Assembly (NCBI RefSeq): GCF_030463535.1
Contig: NC_132878.1
Location: 20,956,925-21,020,924, forward strand
Source of the DNA: Salminus brasiliensis
Taxonomy: Eukaryota; Chordata; Actinopteri; Characiformes; Bryconidae
Reading direction: 5' to 3'
DNA: 64,000 nt
The notes beneath the pieces are model-generated. The model was not told the DNA's origin and ran no database searches. It was given only the letters and a program-made list of their open reading frames with translations. A program made the position numbers and the translations under genes. How positions within the stretch are numbered: position 1 is the first letter of the stretch; each line of letters begins with the position of its first letter. This document shows, in pieces, positions 10,488 to 22,600 of the stretch.

Positions 10488-12236
10488 TCAGACCCGTGTA
10501 GGGCAGTCTGTGTATGGGTCTGTTTTGACCGTGTGGAGGGTGGCTGCAGCAGACTTGTAATGGCAGTGGGAACCACCACAGTTCATGCTGGGACAGGGTT
10601 TGCGAGTCGTCCGCATCGCCAGCTTCCTGGCACACAAGCCTTGCCAGGTCTGAAGAGTCTTTGAGCTCCACACCCATACCCCACTGGTAATGCCCACCAC
10701 CAGGGACATAAATATCTTTAGCATGAACACAGCCACGGTGGGCACTGAAGAGTCCAGGGTGCAGTCTTCCGTCCTGCGGCCGGGAAACGAGACGCACTTG
10801 CTCTCGGAGGCTCGGAATTTCCAGTAGTCCATGTTGAGCCTCTCGTAAAAGTAACAAATGATCACACAGGTAGCAGGCACAGTGTAAAGGATGGAGAAGA
10901 CCCCGATCTTAACCATGAGCTTCTCCAGCTTTTCTGTGTTGGTGCCTCCCGTTTTCATGATCTTGCGGATGTGGAAGAGTGCCACAAAGCCGGTGAGGAT
11001 GAATGAGGTGCCTATAATCAGATAGCATGAGAGGGGAATAATAATGAAACCTGTCAGAGCATTGGTGTCCATGCTGCCCACATAGCACAGGCCGGTCAAC
11101 TCGTCCCCTGCCACCTTGCGCATGGTGAGAATGACTATGGTCTTCATGGCCGGGATGCCCCAGGCCACCATGTGGAAATAGCTGCTGTGAGCCTCAATGG
11201 CCTCGTGTCCCCATTTCCGGCCGGCTGCTAGGAACCAGGTAAGCGTGAGGATGACCCACCAGATAGAGCTGGCCATACCGAAGTAATAAAGAATAAGGAA
11301 GACTATGGTACACCCCGTGCTCTCCAAGCCCTCCTGTATGATGTACAGCTGCCCATTTTCTCGGTCACAGGCAATGTTCTCGGCTCCAGCCACGGAGCGA
11401 ATAATGAAGGCCACAGAGTAGACGTTGTAGCACATGGAGAGGAAGATGATGGGCCGCTCGGGATACTGGAAGCGTTGGGGATCCAGGAGGAAGGTGAGTA
11501 CTGTGAAGGCAGTGGACACAAAGCAAAGGGTGGACCACACAACCATCCAGATGAAGGCGAAGTCCTTGTCCTGCCTGGACCAAAACACGTCCACTGTAGG
11601 GGAGCACCGCGGGGCACAGGACTCGCTCTTCTCCACGTACTGGAATTTCTCCTGGTTCTCGCAGTATCCAGGACTTCCAGATGACCTCCCAGCCCCTGTC
11701 CCCGGCGGTCTGGGCCGAGCAGGAACGGGCAGCATTCCCTCACCTTTCTTGGTCTCAGGCACGGTGTCGTTCTCCGGAGCCTCTATGCAGAGCGCGTTGG
11801 GGTCGTTGTTAGTCGGCAGCTTGGAACAGTCCAACGAGTCTGGCCAGCCAAAACTGAACTTCTCCATAATGGGCGAGCACTTCTGCCTCGCCTGCTCGCA
11901 CATGGCACGGCAGGCCGGGATGGTGGTGGACACTTGATCCGTACACATGGGGACATAGAGGGAGCACAGGAAGAAGCGGAGATGGACGTCACAGCCGTAC
12001 TTCACCAGAGGAGCGAACTCGTTGAGCTTGATACTTGCCTCCTCCTGACTTTCGTACTTCATGAAGTTGGGCATCCGCGTCATGTTGTAGCCGATCCCTT
12101 GGCACATGGGGATGGTGATGGGCTCGCATTTCGCCGGCCTGCTCCGCTCGCCATCGAAAGCCACCATGTCCAGCGAGGACCCGACGCTCACCAGCTGGCA
12201 CCACAGTAAGATCACGGTCTCCACGTGATATGCCAT
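10488..12236 (-). CDS. fzd9: Frizzled-9 Wnt receptor, single coding exon, complete
   Basis: Seven-pass Wnt receptor of the plasma membrane; family knowledge places it in beta-catenin and planar-polarity signalling. The 582-aa reading frame is intact, about the length of human FZD9 and FZD10. Seen in it: a hydrophobic signal peptide (about 1-20); a cysteine-rich Wnt-binding domain with all ten cysteines (37, 45, 82, 91, 98, 109, 113, 120, 137, 150); likely N-glycosylation sites at N51 and N156; seven membrane segments between about 228 and 520; the Dishevelled-binding KTLQTW motif at 526-531; and a C-terminal T-R-V that fits a class I PDZ ligand. Assignment to FZD9 rather than FZD10 rests on the linker (GMLPVPARP, then YCENQEKFQYVEKS) and the tail (THCHYK-like GSHCHYKS, then VKTDPY). 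The neighbouring fkbp6 supports this, as FKBP6 sits beside FZD9 in human. I cannot tell teleost fzd9a from fzd9b. The start ATG directly precedes the signal peptide. Confidence 0.95.
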   Translation of the reverse strand: MAYHVETVILLWCQLVSVGSSLDMVAFDGERSRPAKCEPITIPMCQGIGYNMTRMPNFMKYESQEEASIKLNEFAPLVKYGCDVHLRFFLCSLYVPMCTDQVSTTIPACRAMCEQARQKCSPIMEKFSFGWPDSLDCSKLPTNNDPNALCIEAPENDTVPETKKGEGMLPVPARPRPPGTGAGRSSGSPGYCENQEKFQYVEKSESCAPRCSPTVDVFWSRQDKDFAFIWMVVWSTLCFVSTAFTVLTFLLDPQRFQYPERPIIFLSMCYNVYSVAFIIRSVAGAENIACDRENGQLYIIQEGLESTGCTIVFLILYYFGMASSIWWVILTLTWFLAAGRKWGHEAIEAHSSYFHMVAWGIPAMKTIVILTMRKVAGDELTGLCYVGSMDTNALTGFIIIPLSCYLIIGTSFILTGFVALFHIRKIMKTGGTNTEKLEKLMVKIGVFSILYTVPATCVIICYFYERLNMDYWKFRASESKCVSFPGRRTEDCTLDSSVPTVAVFMLKIFMSLVVGITSGVWVWSSKTLQTWQGLCARKLAMRTTRKPCPSMNCGGSHCHYKSAAATLHTVKTDPYTDCPTRV

Positions 12237-12379
12237 AGTAATGCATCCGACTCACTAACTAACATCCCACAAGGACCCTCAGTGAGAGCGAAGGAGTTCT
12301 GGTGGGCCAAAATGCTTTCTCACAGTCTTAGACTGAGCACAAAGGCGCATGTCCATTTGCACAGTGGAAAGACAACTGC

Positions 12380-12930
12380 TCACACTGTCCAAGTGCATCG
12401 CAGTACCTCTGCGAATCCAGCCAGCGCTGAGCTCCTCGCTCAGTCCACAAGCGAACCCCCTGGTGAAGAGCGCACGCGCGGAGGTTCCACGCGCGTGAAC
12501 CCGGGACAAGAACCATGTCGCGCGCACGGGGCGCTGCGTGGCCAACAACCAAAATAAACCGGGAGCCGATGAGCAGCTGAAACTTCAACGGTCCATCCCT
12601 CCAGACGAGCTGCCCTAAAAAACGAAACCGTGGCGCGCGTTCACGGTGTTCACAGCCGAAGCGCTTCTCTGAAGTTCACGGTCCGTCCGTCCGGCGCTTC
12701 ACGGTGGATTATCCACGCTGTCCAGACGTGGTCAAGCTCTCTCGGGCCAGCGCGTGGCGAGACTGAAGTTTGTCTGCTCCCCTCGCCGTAGCCTCCTAGA
12801 CTGGGCGGGGGAAAGGTGTCCGAAAGCTCCTCCTCGGACAGCCCACAGCCCCTCACTCCCAGCTGCGCCTCCAGACACGCAGCAGAAGGAAAGAGTGACG
12901 GGGGCGGGATACAGGGATACCTGTGTGTCC
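12380..12930. promoter_or_regulatory. CpG-rich 5' flank and probable promoter of fzd9
   Basis: Directly upstream of the fzd9 start codon the sequence turns GC-rich and dense in CpG (for example repeated CGCGCG-type runs at about 12470-12540), against an AT-rich background on both sides. This is the only clear CpG island in the window. It probably contains the fzd9 5' UTR and promoter. No TATA box could be assigned. Confidence 0.6.
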
Positions 12931-12999
12931 TGCGAAATGAGGCTTTCCTCTCCAGTTGCAGTACATGCAGGCTGGAATGCTGCACAGCATGACGAGATG

Positions 13000-15340
13000 T
13001 TCTAGATAACAGAACCTCTTTAAATACAGCAATGAAAAATGCAAATGATTTTTTACAGGGATTTGTAGCCTGTGTTTAATATAGTAGTCTTATGTAGTAA
13101 AGTCTACAAAGCATTCTAAGTTTTTAACCATAGCAATAGTGGAACCCTTAAAATAAGAGAACCATATACAAGAGGTTCTCTATAATAGATAAGGACAATG
13201 CAATCTGGCTTTGAAATGAATAGGCCTTTACTGTAGAACCCTGTAGGACTCCCACGTGTTCATGAATAGACTATTGAAATAAAAAAGGGGTTCTCTGAAT
13301 TGTAATAGCAGTGGAACCCTTTTTGATGCTGTGTAGAATATGTTTAAGATGGAAAATGACATTACTACAACCCCTACTACTACTACTGCAGTTAAAAACT
13401 GGAAGAAGTTTGTTGTTATAGAAAAGAACCAGAAAACCAGGCAAAGAACCCTTTAAGCATTAGATGTTGTCCCGGTTCTACACAGAACCATTATTTAATG
13501 TATATTTTTAATGTATATATAATGCTTAAAGGAATGAATAACAACAAAAAGTCAATAATAAACTAAATAAATAAATCTAAACATGGATTCTTCAAGGGTT
13601 CTTTAATAAAGACAGTGGTTTCATAATACAATATAAAGCCATGGCTCCTCAAAGAGTAATTCTGAATGCTTAAATGTGTCATTGCCTGGTTTTATGTTTT
13701 TGTTATGATAAAAAAAAAAATTACATATTAAGAATGCTCCATATGTAATAATGAAGCAAAACAAGAAATGACATAAAATTATATGCTACATTACCCTACA
13801 CTGAAAGTTACAAATGTTTTTTTTTTTTTCTTCTTCTTCTTCTTCTTCTACAAAATAAGATATTATAATATGATGGTCAGTGATTACAGCTGGCTGGAGA
13901 CCTTAACTGCTTCTAACACAGTATGGAATTTACAGTCTACATAAAGCTATCAAGACAACATAAATCTTCCTGGGTTTGCATCTATCATGCATTTATTTGC
14001 ATGACAACAGCACCAGGCATTGATGTCAATCAATGGAATAAACAACCAAACATGAACATCCAACCGTGGTTTGCTAAAAAACAGTGAGGTGGTGCATTAA
14101 AGCAAAGTTGCTTTCTTTACCTCCACAGCAGGCCAGGTGCAGTATGTCCAAGAGACGAGCTCCGCCTCAAACAGCCAAAATAATATTTGAACACAGCCAC
14201 TTTCTCTCCCGGGCCGGAGACTGGAGTAGAATTTATTTGTATAATAAAAATGACAGGAAAGATTGAACTGAGTAATGCGAAGTTGGAATAAACAGCCATG
14301 AATAACTAAAAGTGATTGGAGGAGAAATACAGAATATGGTGCAATACAGTGAAGGGGGAGGGCACTGGTGTGTTTAACTGAATAAGGTTCTGACTGAAAG
14401 GTTCTCGTTTACGCAATTTAATAAATCATATAATTATAATTTTCAATAGTCTGTGACAAGTCAGTAAGTAGTCTAAAACTACTTAACTGGAATATTCACA
14501 CTAAAAATGTACTGTAAAGATTCTTTTTACAATTAAAGAATGAACAAATACATTGTTAAATCGAATCTGTGAGAATTATTTATTAATTTATTTATTTTTA
14601 CTTTGAGCAGAACTAAGATGACCAAGCTACCGTCAGACAGCCCTCAACCAGAATTTTATATGAGAACAGTCCAGTTATGTCAATTGAAGTTTATTTATAC
14701 GCCTCTAACAACTTTTCTGTCTCACAGCAGCTTTACAGAAATCCATGTCCAAACCCCAAGCGAGCAAGCCAATGGCCATGGTATCAAGTCTCATCAGCAA
14801 AGAAAAAGATCTATGATAGCCATGTTAATATGAATGTGTAAAAACTCAGCACAATTCATTATGTTAGTAAGAGTCTACACAGCGATCTGTATTATCAGTG
14901 AGATGGAGCGGAGCATGACGATGGGTTTCTTCGGCTCAGCCAGGTGGTGAATTGCACATGCACATGTAGCTTCAAGGCAGTAGGGACACCCAGTCAGCGT
15001 TCATCTAAGACCAGCATCAACCCAGACAGGAAGGCAGTTCAGCACAGCAAACAGAGAAACACAGATAAGATGACTGCTGATACAACACAGGTGACTGGAG
15101 CAGACAGTGGCTCCACCAGGCCTTGCTACAACAGCCAAGCTAAAAAGGGAGAGTCAGAAGAAAGCACAGATGTGAGGGTATATGGGTACAGTCAAATATA
15201 TGAGTGCTGTCCAAGGACAAAGGGAGAATTTCATTTCATGATAATAATAGCAGGTAAGACTGAACTGAGTTATGTAATGCTAGTGGATTGAATGACAACG
15301 AATAACCAACAGCAACCAGTGAATAACCAGTTTGAATTTA
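13000..15340. other. AT-rich intergenic DNA upstream of fzd9
   Basis: No gene was recognised. It holds repeated GAACC(C/A)TT motifs at 13140-13500, a (CTT)n tract at about 13829-13850, and a diverged piece of the TTTATTTATA..CAGCAGCTTTACAGAAATCC interspersed repeat at about 14685-14790. Confidence 0.5.
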
Positions 15341-15346
15341 CAAATG

Positions 15347-15774
15347 TACACTATATGGACACAAGTACTCATTCACTGTTTCTTCTGAAATAAAAGGGTA
15401 TTAGCAAAGAGTTTATCCTGCTCCTGGTGGAGTAACTGTCTCAACTGTCCAGGGAAGGCCTTCTTTTAGATTTTGGAGCATTCCTATGATGACTTGATTG
15501 CATTTAGCGACAAGAGCATTAGTGGGGTCAGGATGTTGGATGATCACCCCACCACTCATCCCAGAATTATTGGATGGAGCACCATCATTCCAGTGAACAC
15601 TGCCAATAGGTTAATGTTCAAGTCCTATTCAATTGCCAGTATTTCTCCACAGAGACTGGACAAGCTGTGTTATGTGTGTGCATTTGCACATCTATGTCAG
15701 CAATGGTGGCAAATTAAAGTAGCTGAATGCATTCATTAGAAGGGGTGTCCACAAATATTTGGACACACAGTGTA
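15347..15774 (+). mobile_element. CACTATATG-type MITE, copy 3
   Basis: TACACTATATGGACACAAGT at the left and GGACACACAGTGTA at the right form inverted ends. The interior has the family blocks ACTGTCCAGGGAAGGCC, ATTAGTGGGGTCAGGATG and GTAGCTGAATGCATTCATTAG in order. Confidence 0.75.
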
Positions 15775-18700
15775 TGTTCAGATGTATCACTGTATTGTTT
15801 ATAATGATGCATGGAATTTACAGCTTCCATAGCCCTACTAAGGAAGCCAGTCTTGCCCGGCTGAGCACTCTGTAAAGACCATAGTAACTTATCTTACTCT
15901 TCTGCACTTGACAGAACAGATGCAATTTTGGGTGCCCATAAAAGCAGTCCAGAAGACTGCTGTTCCCATCTAGTGGTGATAAAACAAGCAGCATCTTTCC
16001 TTCTCTTTGCCTACTGAAAAGAAGTAGATGACCCTTTTCTTAAATGGACGGGATTCCTCCTTAGAAACATCTACAGAATCAAGTGGACTCAGATTTCAGG
16101 CTCCATTTGCTGTATCTTTTTTTTTGCTGTGTTAAAGATGTCATTTCCATATCAATCCTCTCCTTCATCCCAAACACAAACCTTAAGGTTCAACCTGAGG
16201 TCTGTCAGAGCTTCTTTCTCATCCTCACCATTAATACCTGCTGGCACAGGCCCCAGTGCAGGTCGAAGGTGATGGGAGCAGCACCTGCAGTACACCCACC
16301 GCCTTCACCATCCATTCTCATGCTAAACGGGAATGGAGATGAGTGTCCCTGGAGTGCTTGTGCTGGGGATTCATTAGCCCTCAATCTGAGCATTCTGCCA
16401 GCTTGTGGAAGGTGGTGGGCCACGTCGGTCACGTTCATGTGGAAAGCGCTGTAAGGATCGATTCTCTTGTTTTTCCCCTGACAGGTCAATTTCCTGCTCG
16501 AATCAATGAACCGGGATTCCGTTTACCGTCTGTTTTTGTTTTGGCTGAAAGCTGTTGGAGGAGGACTTTCCAAGTTCGCTACCGCAAGCCTCCGCTGGTC
16601 GGCTGTGAAAGGGCCTATTCTTCGTGCTCGATGAACGGGGCGAAAATAAAGGCTGAGAAACCACATCTACAAGGGCAATCAGTCAAAGTTACAAATGTGG
16701 GCATTAAAAGCAAGGATACAGCTTTTCCATGAACCTGAGGGTGTGCACTCTCTTCTGTCTTACAGAATAGCCTCAGTGCCTTTATTAAGGACAAATGACC
16801 GGCACAGCACAAGAAGACCATGAGTCTTAAGAGAAAAGTTTGTTTTAAAAAAATAACATTCATGCTTATTTATCCCGCCCCTAATGTAGCAGATCAAACA
16901 ATATAGGAAATTTCATGCATAAAATAATTAATACAACTTTTAGTGTCATATCCTGAAGTGTAGAAAACACACAGACTGATTTCTTTGTAGTAGTGATGGG
17001 AACCAGGGGTTACAAACTCAACAACACAAATACACACATTTTTACTACCCAAAACCACCCATTAATCTACACTGGGTTTTATATGTTTTCTTTGGAGACT
17101 ATTCTGCTTCACAACACCCTGCATGTACCTCTCCACCCTGTACATATTTAAAAATACTTTTTTAGGCCAAAAAATTCATAACTATCGGAAATCAACGATA
17201 CGTCTTGTTCCCATCTCCCACTTCCCCCGTGAACAATTCTGACTTGGTCAATTTATGTGGCGGACTCTGTTGAACAACTCTGTTTACATGTTCACCCTTT
17301 AATTATGCAGAAATTGTTGTTCATTTAGAAAGCAACCCATTCTAATGAATGCATCTACTTTAAGTTGCACCCATTGCTAACACAAATTTGCAAATGCACA
17401 CATTGGACCTATGCTTCAAAATCCAGTAAAAGCCTTCCTTGGACAGTAGAGACAGTTAGTCCAACAAAAGCAGGATACACTCTTTTTTTTAATAGCCTTG
17501 ATTTCAGAAGAAACAAGAAATGAGCAGGCGTCCCAACACTTTTGTCCATATGGTGTAACACTACTGTACATCACTGAATCAGTGGACCTCAGAAGAAAGT
17601 CTTTTTGAGAGACTGTTTGAGGCACTTCTGTCAAGATCTGTCATTTGCATGGTCGTAATAAGCAGGATAAAAGCTTCAATTACCTGTTAGCTAAATTAAC
17701 CTAACAGCTCTAGTTCAGAACTAAACAAGACATTAACATTTGTCCTTGGAAGATGATCTGAACATAAGTGAGCAACGCTAATTACTGTTGTGAACAGCAT
17801 CCACTGCATCTAGGAAAGGCTCAACCCCAGAAGGTGGACAGGGACACTTATGACCACTAAACATTCATGTTGTAAACTGTAAAGTGTCCTGTTGCGTTCC
17901 CAAAAGAGACAGCCTAGTCAACTGAGCAATCACAGCAGAGGTGAAAGCAGTTGATTTGCATATCTTCTTACTTTGTCTCCTTTCTCATTTGTTTACACAT
18001 TCGGTTAACAGTCTATACACAAAATCCAATGACAGGTGGCCAGTGTGAATGGCTATGTGTCTGGCTGTCAGATCACTCGAGATGGATGTTAATACTATGC
18101 AAGAACAGCGCCATGTTTTTACATTTCACTGAATTTTCTAACTTGCCTTGTGCAGTCCAGTGTTTTAAATTATGACCAAGTGCACAGTCTAGCAACAAGG
18201 CCCACAAAACCAGACGAAATATTTGTTGTCAAATGTATTGACAAGTCAGACGGTAAACGGTCATAAAACTGAAATACAGACAAATGCAGCCAAATGCTAA
18301 CATACAAAAGTGGGTAATTCACTGGAAAGTCATGAGAAGCCTCAGTTCTTCCATAAAAACACTCTCAGGGTCAGTTGAATTACAGTGGACTGACACAGAC
18401 AGCACTATTTGTGGATGGAGTACTGATTCCCAGTATACCCATTAGCCTAGAGCATGAGAGGCCTGATGCATTTTGTTCTCGCACAGCCACTCTGGCACTG
18501 GACTGCAGTACCCCGTTAGACTTGGCCAAAAACTAAGAGCATGGCGTGCAATGCCAAGGAAAGCAAATACTTTATGAAAATAAATGGCCGAGCCTGTTAA
18601 GTTCCATTTGCTCCATTTAAAGTCTCCTTCTTCAACTGGACACTCCATAAAAAGTCCATTTTTCAAAAAATAGGAAATCTAGCATAGTATTCAAACCATA

Positions 18701-19233
18701 ACAGCTTCACTCAGAGTCAATGGCTCTACAATTTCAAGGAGAGGTCTACCATAAAATCAATTTCACATATTAACCATGGTGATTCTCTACTGACGAGCCT
18801 GTTCAGGGGGACAAAGGTGTTTACCAAAGTTCCCATAAATTTCATGTTTTTATAATACGTGGAAAAATGTATGTTGGGATGGAATTGTACTTTCTACTAC
18901 TAAGGTTTGATCTCAGTCATCTGATCCCAAACTCTTTGGACAGACATGTCATTAATTTTGAGTGATGGCCAGTCGGTGCCCGGCAGAGTCGGGCAGGAGT
19001 GGCTGAATAATTGGGAGCAAGAGTGCTGGCCAGTTTCAGGAGCATTGCAAAGATGCCTTTCAGTTTACAAAGTAATCTCAAGATGGCAATGCAGGCAAGA
19101 CTGGCTCACTGCAACAGAGGAGCAATAACCCCACATTCCACATTTGCTCAAATAGGACACCAGCTCAGTAAATAAGTAAAAATTGTAAAATAAGTAAAAA
19201 AATAAACAATTGGTATTAAACGTTATTAAAAGT

Positions 19234-19235
<2 letters not shown>
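15775..19235. other. Intergenic, non-repetitive stretch and short MITE relic
   Basis: No protein family was recognised. The 16080-16740 part looks non-repetitive and moderately GC-rich, with an open frame of 129 aa (16343-16732, plus strand) that has no family signature. A deleted MITE copy is listed separately. Confidence 0.45.
17335..17560 (-). mobile_element. CACTATATG-type MITE, internally deleted copy
   Basis: It has GAATGCATCTACTTTAAGTTGC at the left, then jumps to CCTTGGACAGTAGAGACAG and ends CAACACTTTTGTCCATATGG. The middle of the family sequence is missing. Confidence 0.65.

Positions 19236-19266
<31 letters not shown>
19236..19266. repeat. TA dinucleotide repeat
   Basis: An uninterrupted TA run of about 15 units next to a Tc1-family relic. 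Confidence 0.9.
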
Positions 19267-19273
<7 letters not shown>

Positions 19274-19274
19274 T

Positions 19275-19665
19275 TATTACCACCTGCCCAATACTGAGAA
19301 GTTCCCCCCTATGCTGCCACAACAGATCTGACCATTCGAGGCATGGACTCCACAAGGCCTCTAAAGGCATCCTGTGGTATCTGGCACAAAGACATTGGTT
19401 GCAGATCCTTTACGTCCTGTAAGTTGTGAAGTGGGGCCTCCATGAATCACATCAATTAGCCTCATGACCCTTGACCCTGATGCTGGTTCACCGGTTGTCC
19501 TTTCTTGAAGCACTTTTGGTAGATATTGACCACTGCATACCAGAAAACCCCAAGAAGAACTGCCTGATGTGTTGGTGATGCTTTGACCCTGTCGGCTAGC
19601 CATCATAATTTGGCCTTTGTCAAAGAGGCCCTTGATTAGTTGCATCAGGTGGGTTTGAGACAACA
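19275..19665 (-). mobile_element. Deleted Tc1/mariner-family relic (GATCAG-end family)
   Basis: The plus strand reads the reverse of a transposase-bearing family: CGAGGCATGGACTCCACAAG, then GGTATCTGGCACAAAGAC, then GGGGCCTCCATGAATC. It then jumps to the opposite end of the element (TTTGGTAGATATTGACCACTG ... CATAATTTGGCCTTTGTC). Most of the transposase gene is missing. Confidence 0.65.
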
Positions 19666-19669
19666 TCTG

Positions 19670-22600
19670 ATTTACAAATATGAGCTATTGTATAGATAAA
19701 TAATATAATTAAAAATACATAATAATTCTAAATGAAATAAATATAATTTCAGCTGTGCTACACAGTTGCCTCATTGGGGTCATGATTGTTGTCCTTTGAC
19801 TGGGTTTCAACAGAAAGTTACAGACAAGAGGTTGTGGAAGACTGACTCATTCATGTACAAGTAGTTGATGGAAAATCATATGTATGCCAAGTAGGGATCA
19901 TTTTCAGCTTTATTTTAGAGACGAGGGACAGAGGCCACTGAAATGAACGGCACGCATGCAATGCATATGCTAGGCTGGGCTTTAAAGTGAACACAAATAG
20001 AAATGCAAGTGCCAGCTAATTTAGTTAATGGAAGGTAAAATGCTAAGGCCTACTAAAGCTGTTTAAAATACACTATTTAAAATGGCCAAAACCAAAAACT
20101 ACCAAAACTGCCAAAACTAATTCCTTGCAGCTTAGAAAAAAGCGTAAATGTCAAGTTTACAGTTTAAAGAACCTTTAAGGTCCTATGCTTTTCCTAGAAC
20201 TGTTCATACAAACAAAGAATCATTTAGGAACCTTTATATAGTTTTAAGTGCAGTGCAAATACTAACAAGCTAACGGCTCAAACCTGTGAACAGGTAATGT
20301 GCACTTGGAGAATGGTGGTGATGTCAGCTAAAGGCCATTCTTTATTGGCTGATTAAAATAAATTGGCAAGCGGTAAGCCCCACTCCCCCTTCAACCCCGA
20401 TTTGAGTTACCAGCAGGTCATGAGGATCTAACAAGTCCTATTAATACAGTGTGGATGGCCAGGGGAATCAGGTGACATCTCGCTGGCTTGAGTTCAGATG
20501 GAGTCAGGCAGTGACCAACTGCCAGGTATGTGTCAGTGCCTGGCTGGGTCAGTTGTATTTATGATGAGGATTGCTGCACAGCATGTCGCATCCAGAGCCC
20601 TCAGTTATAATCAGTATAATACAGTCCCAGTTGAGGTACATTCTAGCTATCAGGTCCTCACCTACTCTTTGGCTTAGACATCTGTAGGTGGTTTCAAAAC
20701 TTAAAAGTTCAGAATGTGCAGAAACATTCACAAGGATTTTCATATTTGCTACATTGACAAAAGTATTAGGACACATAGACATTACACCTAAAGGAGAATT
20801 TAATGACATCCCATTATAAAACCATAAGCATTCAAATGGAGTAACCCACTCCCTCTTTGCAGGTCCAACAGCAGGTTTGGAACACTTGTTGCAACACTGG
20901 CATCATATTACAGGACCACGCTGGAATTCAGTGAGCTCTTTAGATTGAACCATTCTTTTTAATAATGTGTGTAAAGGCAGACTGCATGGCTAGGTGCTTG
21001 ATTTTATACACCTGTGGCAATGAGACTGAGTGAATTCAATGATCAGTGAATGTGTCCCAGTGATAAACACATTTACTTAGAACACAACAGCAGACTACTG
21101 ATATACAGCAAGCCTACGCTCATCAAAATATTAAAGGACTGTTAAGCATAACACAGTAATACAGTAAATCCCTATATCATACTTCATTCACTTTGTCTCC
21201 CACCTATTGTGATCAGAGAGCCTATGAAAACTCCCCACACTACCCACTCTACTACACAGATAACAAGTCACAGATTCTTCTCTACACTCTTAAATATAAA
21301 GCTGCTACAAAGGTTTTTGGTTTCCTAAAGAAATAAGTGTGTAAAAGAGATTTGTGGGTGTGAAGAACATTTTAAAGGTTTTAAGAACCTTCACATGATG
21401 TAAAGTTGTATGTAAGGTTCTCCACACTCACACATCTCAATTACAAACACGGCTCATTCAAGAACCAAAAGTGGTCTGCTACAGAGAACCTTTCTTCTCT
21501 TTGTACTGAGCAGATCTGAACACCCCATTTTATTTTCTGAATATTAATGACAGTTGTGAATTAGCAAAACTTTTGTGACAAGCACACAGTACCACTGCAT
21601 ATCCGAATGTTACTGCCGCGATTGATCAGCAGGAAACGAATGTAGATCATGCAATGTCAAGATAGCGACAGTAGTCGCTTGTTCGCCCTCTCGCCAAGAT
21701 TTGTACATGTCCTACAATAAAATTAATTTAGGTCTGGTCGCCTATTGAGCCCTCCTGTTCTATAGCTTCACTTTTAAGAGCGTATGTCTATGGAGTACCA
21801 ATCTGATCCCTGAAAGAATGAATTATACAGAGCTACAGCTTAGTGTATACACACATTTGACTAAAGAATTCATTGTCAAAACAAGATGTCCTACAAAACT
21901 AGTCTTACATAAAATGACTCTCCTTGGTAATAAACTGTATAGAGAGATTAGGCTAAAAATGCTGTAGTATACCTTTAATACTTAGGGATGTCCAGATCCA
22001 ATCCAGACAAATTTAATAGGATTGGGCACCGGCTACTTCAATGCCAATCCAGTTCCGATTCTTTCTTTTAACCACCGTGTTTTACAGCACCATCTAGTGT
22101 CCTCAATGCGACTTTAACTGACATTATTCAGCAGAAGTAAGGCCATTCTCAGAAGGTAAATCAAAGAGTTTAGTCTGCAATGTGGAACTATTTTACAGTG
22201 GAACATGAAAACAGAACATCTGAACAATCTGAAACTGTCACTGAAATGCTCTGTTCTGCCAGTGGGAGAACCTCACACATTTTTTTGTTTTTAAACCAGA
22301 ACCAAGTGGAGGCTAACGCTAACATCCTCAGATATCAGGACAGAGTATGTACCACTACACACTTACAAAGTGATTAACTGGTGTTTTAAAGGAACTGAGA
22401 GCTGAATGGTCAGGGAGGTGAATCAGACTGGATTATAAAAAAAATTAACACACACTTTAAAAAAAGGGTCAACTAAACTAAATAAATCAGTCCAGAATGT
22501 CTCATTATAGAAACAGCTACTAAGAAATAAATACATTTTATTGCAGTATTAATCAACAGCACAGCGTGGCTGTATTATTTATATAGACACAAAGATCGGA

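Noticed and set aside
10393-10857. 154-aa minus-strand ORF overlapping the end of fzd9
   Set aside because: It is an alternative frame of fzd9; the frizzled frame explains the sequence.
11434-11937. 167-aa plus-strand ORF opposite fzd9
   Set aside because: It is the antisense shadow of a strongly conserved coding exon and has no family signature.
16343-16732. 129-aa plus-strand ORF
   Set aside because: It has no recognisable domain, start context or neighbouring exon; it was kept only as unassigned non-repetitive DNA.
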